A stretch of 64,000 nucleotides of DNA from Stutzerimonas stutzeri. Its GTDB lineage: Bacteria; Pseudomonadota; Gammaproteobacteria; Pseudomonadales; Pseudomonadaceae. Shown here one piece after another: positions 61,201 to 64,000 of this stretch. The stretch lies in contig DDKB01000013.1 in assembly GCA_002339675.1 (NCBI GenBank), forward strand, positions 124,001 to 188,000, read 5' to 3'. The stretch's first letter is position 1. Each line of letters opens with the position of its first letter. A program made the translations under genes and the position numbers. The notes under the pieces are model-generated. The model saw only the letters and a program-made list of their open reading frames with translations. It was not told where the DNA came from and did not search any database.

Positions 61201-61686
61201 TACGAGGTGGCGCGGCTGTACAGCGAGCCGGAGTTCCGCCAGCAGCTCGAAGCGCAGTTCGAAGGCGACTACAAGCTGCAGTTCCACCTGGCGCCGGCCT
61301 GGTTGGCCAATCGCGACAAGACCACCGGCGAGCCGCGCAAGCGCGAACTCGGCCCCTGGGTGCTGAACGCCTTCCACGTGCTGGCCAAGCTGAAGTTCCT
61401 GCGTGGCACACCGCTGGACGTGTTCGGCTACGGCCATGACCGCCGTGTCGAGCGCGAACTGATCAGCGAGTACGAGCGCAATCTCGATCAGCTCCTGGCG
61501 CAACTCAAGCCCAGCAACTACCGCACGGCGGTCGCCATCGCAGCGCTGCCGGAGCTGATCCGCGGCTACGGCCCGGTGAAGGAGCGCGCCATCGCCAAGG
61601 CGCGCCAGCAGGAGAAGCTGCTCAAGGAGCAATTGAACCGCGGCGACGAGGTGCAGACCGTGCGGCTGTTCGAGCCGGCGGCGTGA
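58216..61686 (+). CDS. Indolepyruvate ferredoxin oxidoreductase, fused
   Basis: This 1156-residue enzyme fuses the IorA-like ThDP part (about residues 1-650) and the IorB-like part. It decarboxylates aryl-pyruvates to acyl-CoA with ferredoxin. SGYRGSPLGMLD, CSGCPHNTSTKVPEGSRA and GGEGVNWIGQAPF mark the ThDP part. An iron-sulfur stretch CEGCGDCGEKSNC lies in the middle (~ residue 635) and VPGVGGSGVTTLGALLG begins the gamma-like domain. It is divergent from the Lrp regulator. The ATG follows AACAGGAGCGCCAC. Confidence 0.93.
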   Translation: MSLAEIRLDDKYRLATGHLYLTGTQALTRLPMLQHQRDQAQNLNTGCFISGYRGSPLGMLDKSLWDARDFLKQNAIHFQPGLNEELAATAVWGSQQTNLFPGAKYDGVFAMWYGKGPGVDRSGDVFKHGNAAGVSPHGGVLLLAGDDHGCKSSTLPHQSEHAFIAASIPVLNPANVQEILDYGIIGWELSRYSGCWVALKTIAENVDSSAVVEVDPLRVKTRIPDDFELPEDGVHIRWPDPPLAQEKRLNLYKIYAARAFARANNLNQVMLDSPNPRLGIITTGKSYLDVRQALDDLGLDEALCASVGLRVLKVGMSWPLEPVSVHEFAQGLDEILVVEEKRSILEDQLTGQLYNWPLDKRPRVVGEFDEHGTSLLPNLSELTPAMIARVIAKRLAPIYTSDSIQARLAFLAAKEKALGARSYDTVRTPHYCSGCPHNTSTKVPEGSRASAGIGCHYMVQWMDRRTETFTQMGGEGVNWIGQAPFTDTPHMFQNLGDGTYFHSGSLAVRAAVAAGVNITFKILYNDAVAMTGGQPIDGELRVDQLSRQIADEGVKRIALVSDEPDKYPTRETFAPITSFHHRRDLDAIQRELREFKGVSVIIYDQTCATEKRRRRKRGKLEDPAKRAFINPAVCEGCGDCGEKSNCLAVMPLETELGRKREIDQNACNKDFSCVEGFCPSFVTVHGGGLRKPEAVAGGIEAATLPEPQRPALDRPWNVLVPGVGGSGVTTLGALLGMAAHLEGKGCTVLDQAGLAQKFGPVVTHIRIAAKQDDIYAVRIAAGETDLLLGCDLVVAAGDDSLTRLNDQISHAVVNSHESATAEFTRNPDAQVPGKAMREALVDAVGAEKTHFIDATRLATRLLGDSIATNLFLLGFAYQQGLLPLSAEAIEKAISINGVATELNLQAFRWGRRAVLERDAVEKLARPAEMAEPICQTLEEIVEWRVDFLTKYQNAAYAKRYRAMVERVRAVDTADDLALSKAVARYYFKLLAYKDEYEVARLYSEPEFRQQLEAQFEGDYKLQFHLAPAWLANRDKTTGEPRKRELGPWVLNAFHVLAKLKFLRGTPLDVFGYGHDRRVERELISEYERNLDQLLAQLKPSNYRTAVAIAALPELIRGYGPVKERAIAKARQQEKLLKEQLNRGDEVQTVRLFEPAA

Positions 61687-61702
61687 GGCCGGCTCGAGCG
61701 AG

Positions 61703-61768
61703 GTAGGAGCCGGCTCTGCCTGCGATCAGGGTGGCGCTGACGCGGTCGCGGGCAGAGCCCGCTCCTAC
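61703..61768. repeat. REP doublet after indolepyruvate oxidoreductase
   Basis: GTAGGAGCCGGCTCTGCCTG (from 61703) is matched in inverse by GCGGGCAGAGCCCGCTCCTAC (about 61748-61768). It is the typical REP pair, here in a variant sequence, 17 bp after the stop codon of the previous gene. Confidence 0.85.
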
Positions 61769-61828
61769 AGCGCCTCAGGGTGGGCCGGGCGGTGTTCCGC
61801 TTCAGCCCATCTGCGAGGTACCGGGGTT

Positions 61829-61905
61829 TCGGTGGGCTAAAGCCCGCCCTACAGCGCCGCCCGCGGCGTTGACGACGCGCTCGTAGGGTGGGCTTCAGCC
61901 CACCG
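61829..61905. repeat. GTAGGGTGGG inverted pair
   Basis: GTGGGCTAAAGCCCGCCCTAC (61831-61851) and GTAGGGTGGGCTTCAGCCCAC (61882-61902) are inverted versions of each other. It is the same family as the elements at 16926 and 39007. Together with the REP doublet it fills the gap before the dehydrogenase gene. Confidence 0.8.
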
Positions 61906-62021
61906 TTGATATGGCGTAAGCGTCGGAAACGCACCGCGAAGTGCACCGGATACGCCGCACCGAACATTTTGAAGGAGCCTGGAATCACGGGCTCGCACAG
62001 AACAACAAAGAGGAATCCGCA

Positions 62022-63116
62022 ATGTCCGTTTTCACCCATCCCGATTTCGATCACCACGAACAGGTTGTCTTTTGCCACGACAAGCCCTCGGGGCTGCGCG
62101 CCATTATCGCCATCCACGACACCACGCTCGGCCCGGCGCTGGGTGGCTGCCGGATGTTCCCTTACGCCAGCGACGACGATGCCGTGCGTGACGTGCTGCG
62201 TCTGTCACGCGGCATGACCCTGAAGTCCTCGCTGGCCGGGCTCAAGCTCGGTGGCGGCAAAGCGGTGATCATCTGCGATCCGCATACCGGCAAGAGCCCG
62301 GCGCTGCTGCACGCCATGGGCGATTTCGTCGACAGCCTCGGCGGGCGCTACATCACGGCGGCGGATTCGGGCACCGGCGAGCCGGAAATGCAGGCCTTCG
62401 CCCAGCGCACCCGGCATGTCATCGGCGCCACGCCACGCACTACCCTGGACGGCAGCATCGCCAGCGGTGACCCGTCGCCGTCCACCGCGCTCGGCGTCTT
62501 CGTCGGTTTGCGTGAAGCCGTGCGCCAGCGCCTCGGCCGGGATGATCTGGCCGGCCTGAAGGTCGCCATCCAGGGGGTCGGGCATGTCGGCATGGGCCTG
62601 GCCCGCCACCTCAAGGCGGCCGGTGCCGAGCTGTGGGTCTGCGATATCTTCGATGCCAATGTGCAGCAAGCGGTGACCGAACTCGGTGCCCATGCCGTGC
62701 GCCCGCACGACATCGTCGGCCTGGACGTGGACGTCTTCGCCCCCTGCGCCATGGGCGGCATTCTCAATGCCGAGAGCCTGCAAACCCTGCGTGCCCCGGT
62801 GATCGCCGGCGCCGCGAACAATCAGCTGGCGAGCCCGGAAATCGGCGTCGAGCTGCAGCGTCGCAATCACCTCTATGCGCCGGACTACGCGATCAATGCC
62901 GGCGGCATCATTGACGTCTACTACCAGCGCGTCGGCGGCAGCGCGGCGCAGATCGATGCGCATGTCAAAGGCATCGGCGACACCCTGCGTGAGATCTTCA
63001 ATCGTGCCGCCGCCAGTGGCGAGCCGACCTCGGTGGTTGCCGATCGCCTGGCGCAGGAGCGCCTGCACGCCGGCGAGCACGCTGCACAGCCTGGCCAGCA
63101 GCGCCTGCAGGCCTAG
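62022..63116 (+). CDS. Leucine/valine/phenylalanine dehydrogenase
   Basis: This 364-residue NAD-dependent amino-acid dehydrogenase deaminates branched or aromatic amino acids to 2-keto acids. The catalytic lysines Lys68 (LKSSLAG) and Lys80 (GGGKAVI) are at the positions known from Bacillus leucine dehydrogenase. The NAD motif is IQGVGHVGMGLARHL. The start has AGAGGAATCC upstream. Its position beside an indolepyruvate oxidoreductase and an amino-acid transporter fits amino-acid catabolism. The exact substrate is not fixed by sequence. Confidence 0.92.
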   Translation: MSVFTHPDFDHHEQVVFCHDKPSGLRAIIAIHDTTLGPALGGCRMFPYASDDDAVRDVLRLSRGMTLKSSLAGLKLGGGKAVIICDPHTGKSPALLHAMGDFVDSLGGRYITAADSGTGEPEMQAFAQRTRHVIGATPRTTLDGSIASGDPSPSTALGVFVGLREAVRQRLGRDDLAGLKVAIQGVGHVGMGLARHLKAAGAELWVCDIFDANVQQAVTELGAHAVRPHDIVGLDVDVFAPCAMGGILNAESLQTLRAPVIAGAANNQLASPEIGVELQRRNHLYAPDYAINAGGIIDVYYQRVGGSAAQIDAHVKGIGDTLREIFNRAAASGEPTSVVADRLAQERLHAGEHAAQPGQQRLQA

Positions 63117-63124
63117 CGAATTTC

Positions 63125-63152
63125 CCGGGCGGCCTCGTGCCGCCCGGTTTCT
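63125..63152 (+). terminator. Intrinsic terminator after leucine dehydrogenase
   Basis: CCGGGCGGC (63125-63133) pairs perfectly with GCCGCCCGG (63139-63147) around a 5-nt loop and is followed by TTTCT. It should separate the dehydrogenase from the transporter gene. Confidence 0.8.
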
Positions 63153-63319
63153 ATCGGCAGCCAGCCGTACTGCCGAGCCATTGAGGGAAGCGACAAGCCA
63201 AGCAGCCTGGCATCGCCAACAGGCATTCGCGCTTGCCCGGCGTGCACGGCGCGCGGTCCCGGTTCCCAGTGGCGTTTCCGTTGTACAGCCCTGACAAAAA
63301 CAACAAGCAGGAATCCGCA

Positions 63320-64000
63320 ATGACTGACAAAAGCAGCCTCGCCGCCGGTACGCTCGGTGGTGCCTCCGTTCGTACTCAGCAAAGCGCGGCGCGTGGCCTC
63401 TGGTCCTCGCGCTGGGTGTTCTTTCTCGCCGCCACTGGCTCGGCGGTCGGCCTGGGCAATATCTGGAAATTCCCGTACATCACCGGGCAGAACGGCGGTG
63501 GCGCCTTCGTACTGGTGTACCTCGCCTGCATCGTGGCGATCGGCATTCCCCTGCTGATGGCCGAGGTGATGATTGGTCGGCGCGGTCGGCAGAACCCCGA
63601 TGGCGCGGTCGCACGTCTTGCCCGCGAAGCAGGCGCCAGCAGCCGCTGGCGGGTCGCCGGCTGGCTCGGCGGGCTGACCGGCTTTCTGATTCTGAGTTTC
63701 TATCTGGTCGTGGCCGGATGGGCGCTGGCCTACGTGCCGGCCAGTTTCAGCGGCAGCTTCAACGGCGTCACGGGCGACGGCAGCGGGGCGATGTTCAACG
63801 CCATGTTGGCCAACCCGCTGCAATTGATTGGCTACGGCAGTCTGGTGCTCGCGGCGACCTTGCTGATTGTTGGTCTCGGTGTCAGTGGCGGGCTGGAAAA
63901 GTCGCTGCGTTTCCTGATGCCCGGGCTGTTCGTGCTGTTGCTGATACTGGTCGGCTACGCCGCGGTGAACGGCGAGTTCGCCCGTGGGGTGGAATTCCTC
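63320..64000 (+). CDS. Sodium-dependent (NSS/SNF) amino-acid transporter, 3' truncated
   Basis: The open frame runs off the window after 227 residues. After a polar N-terminus, TGSAVGLGNIWKFPYITGQN is the first transmembrane helix with the sodium/substrate site typical of NSS transporters such as LeuT. Further helices are visible at about residues 65-85, 115-140, 165-195 and 200-220. The ATG at 63320 follows CAGGAATCCGCA, nearly identical to the leader of the upstream dehydrogenase gene. It likely imports the amino acid that the neighbouring enzymes degrade. Confidence 0.9.
   Translation, partial: MTDKSSLAAGTLGGASVRTQQSAARGLWSSRWVFFLAATGSAVGLGNIWKFPYITGQNGGGAFVLVYLACIVAIGIPLLMAEVMIGRRGRQNPDGAVARLAREAGASSRWRVAGWLGGLTGFLILSFYLVVAGWALAYVPASFSGSFNGVTGDGSGAMFNAMLANPLQLIGYGSLVLAATLLIVGLGVSGGLEKSLRFLMPGLFVLLLILVGYAAVNGEFARGVEFL

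Noticed and set aside
58219..61632. Long antisense open frame (1137 codons) opposite the indolepyruvate oxidoreductase
   Set aside because: The sense strand encodes a complete well-known enzyme; the antisense product has no recognisable motif.
63257..63275. Sigma54-like GG-N10-GT sequence upstream of the NSS transporter
   Set aside because: The -12 half is GT rather than GC and no enhancer-like sites are visible, so support is too weak.
1..64000. CRISPR arrays, tRNA or rRNA genes, insertion sequences, prophage
   Set aside because: No evenly spaced direct repeats, tRNA cloverleaf, rRNA sequence or transposase/integrase motif was seen by eye; a tRNAscan or ISfinder run would be needed to be certain.

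Overview
The window is high-GC DNA from a Pseudomonas-type gammaproteobacterium, possibly the stutzeri group (Stutzerimonas). The basis is gene order: the first ~27 kb follows the P. aeruginosa PA4576 to PA4548 block almost gene for gene, REP-like repeats of the GTAGGAGC type occur at several places, and a sui1-speA pair follows. Species assignment is inference. No rRNA, tRNA, insertion sequence, prophage or CRISPR array was seen.

Region 1 (1-18 kb) is conserved housekeeping DNA: a Lon-like protease (5' truncated), small conserved Pseudomonas proteins, FklB, a small gene under a clear Fur box, ispB, rplU-rpmA-obgE, proB, creA, rpsT, murJ, ribF-ileS-lspA-fkpB and ispH. Region 2 (18-25.7 kb, minus strand) is the type IV pilus minor pilin operon fimT-fimU-pilV-pilW-pilX-pilY1-pilE. 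Its bases look more AT-rich than its neighbours. Region 3 (25.7-32.6 kb) holds thiO, the initiation factor homologue sui1, arginine decarboxylase speA, two REP doublets, yjdM, a thioesterase, a di-haem cytochrome and cyanase. The thiO-sui1 junction is where PAO1-like synteny breaks.

Region 4 (32.6-43.6 kb) carries a PhyH-type dioxygenase, the sbcDC nuclease, a nested ~0.85 kb palindromic repeat, an orphan WYL regulator facing a tiny membrane protein, and a two-component system coupled to two PepSY proteins with a divergent CusF-like protein. Region 5 (44-50.4 kb) is a tightly packed minus-strand block: a membrane protein with an internal duplication, a gluconate-dehydrogenase subunit-3-like protein and a GMC oxidoreductase, then a thiamine-diphosphate oxidase and an enolase-superfamily enzyme.

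Region 6 (50.6-55.5 kb) has a pseudouridine synthase, then a catabolic cluster (muconolactone-isomerase-like, YciI-like, cyclase, SDR). It is divergent from an AtoE transporter, and their shared promoter region holds three IclR/PcaR-like boxes. Region 7 (55.6-64 kb) holds nei, a DUF192 protein, phnN, an Lrp regulator divergent from a fused indolepyruvate ferredoxin oxidoreductase, a leucine/valine dehydrogenase, and the start of an NSS amino-acid transporter. These last genes look like an amino-acid catabolic module. The most unusual signals are the IclR-box catabolic cluster with no regulator in view, the duplicated membrane protein fused by operon to a GMC oxidoreductase, the nested palindrome, the WYL/tiny-protein locus and the DnaA-box cluster.
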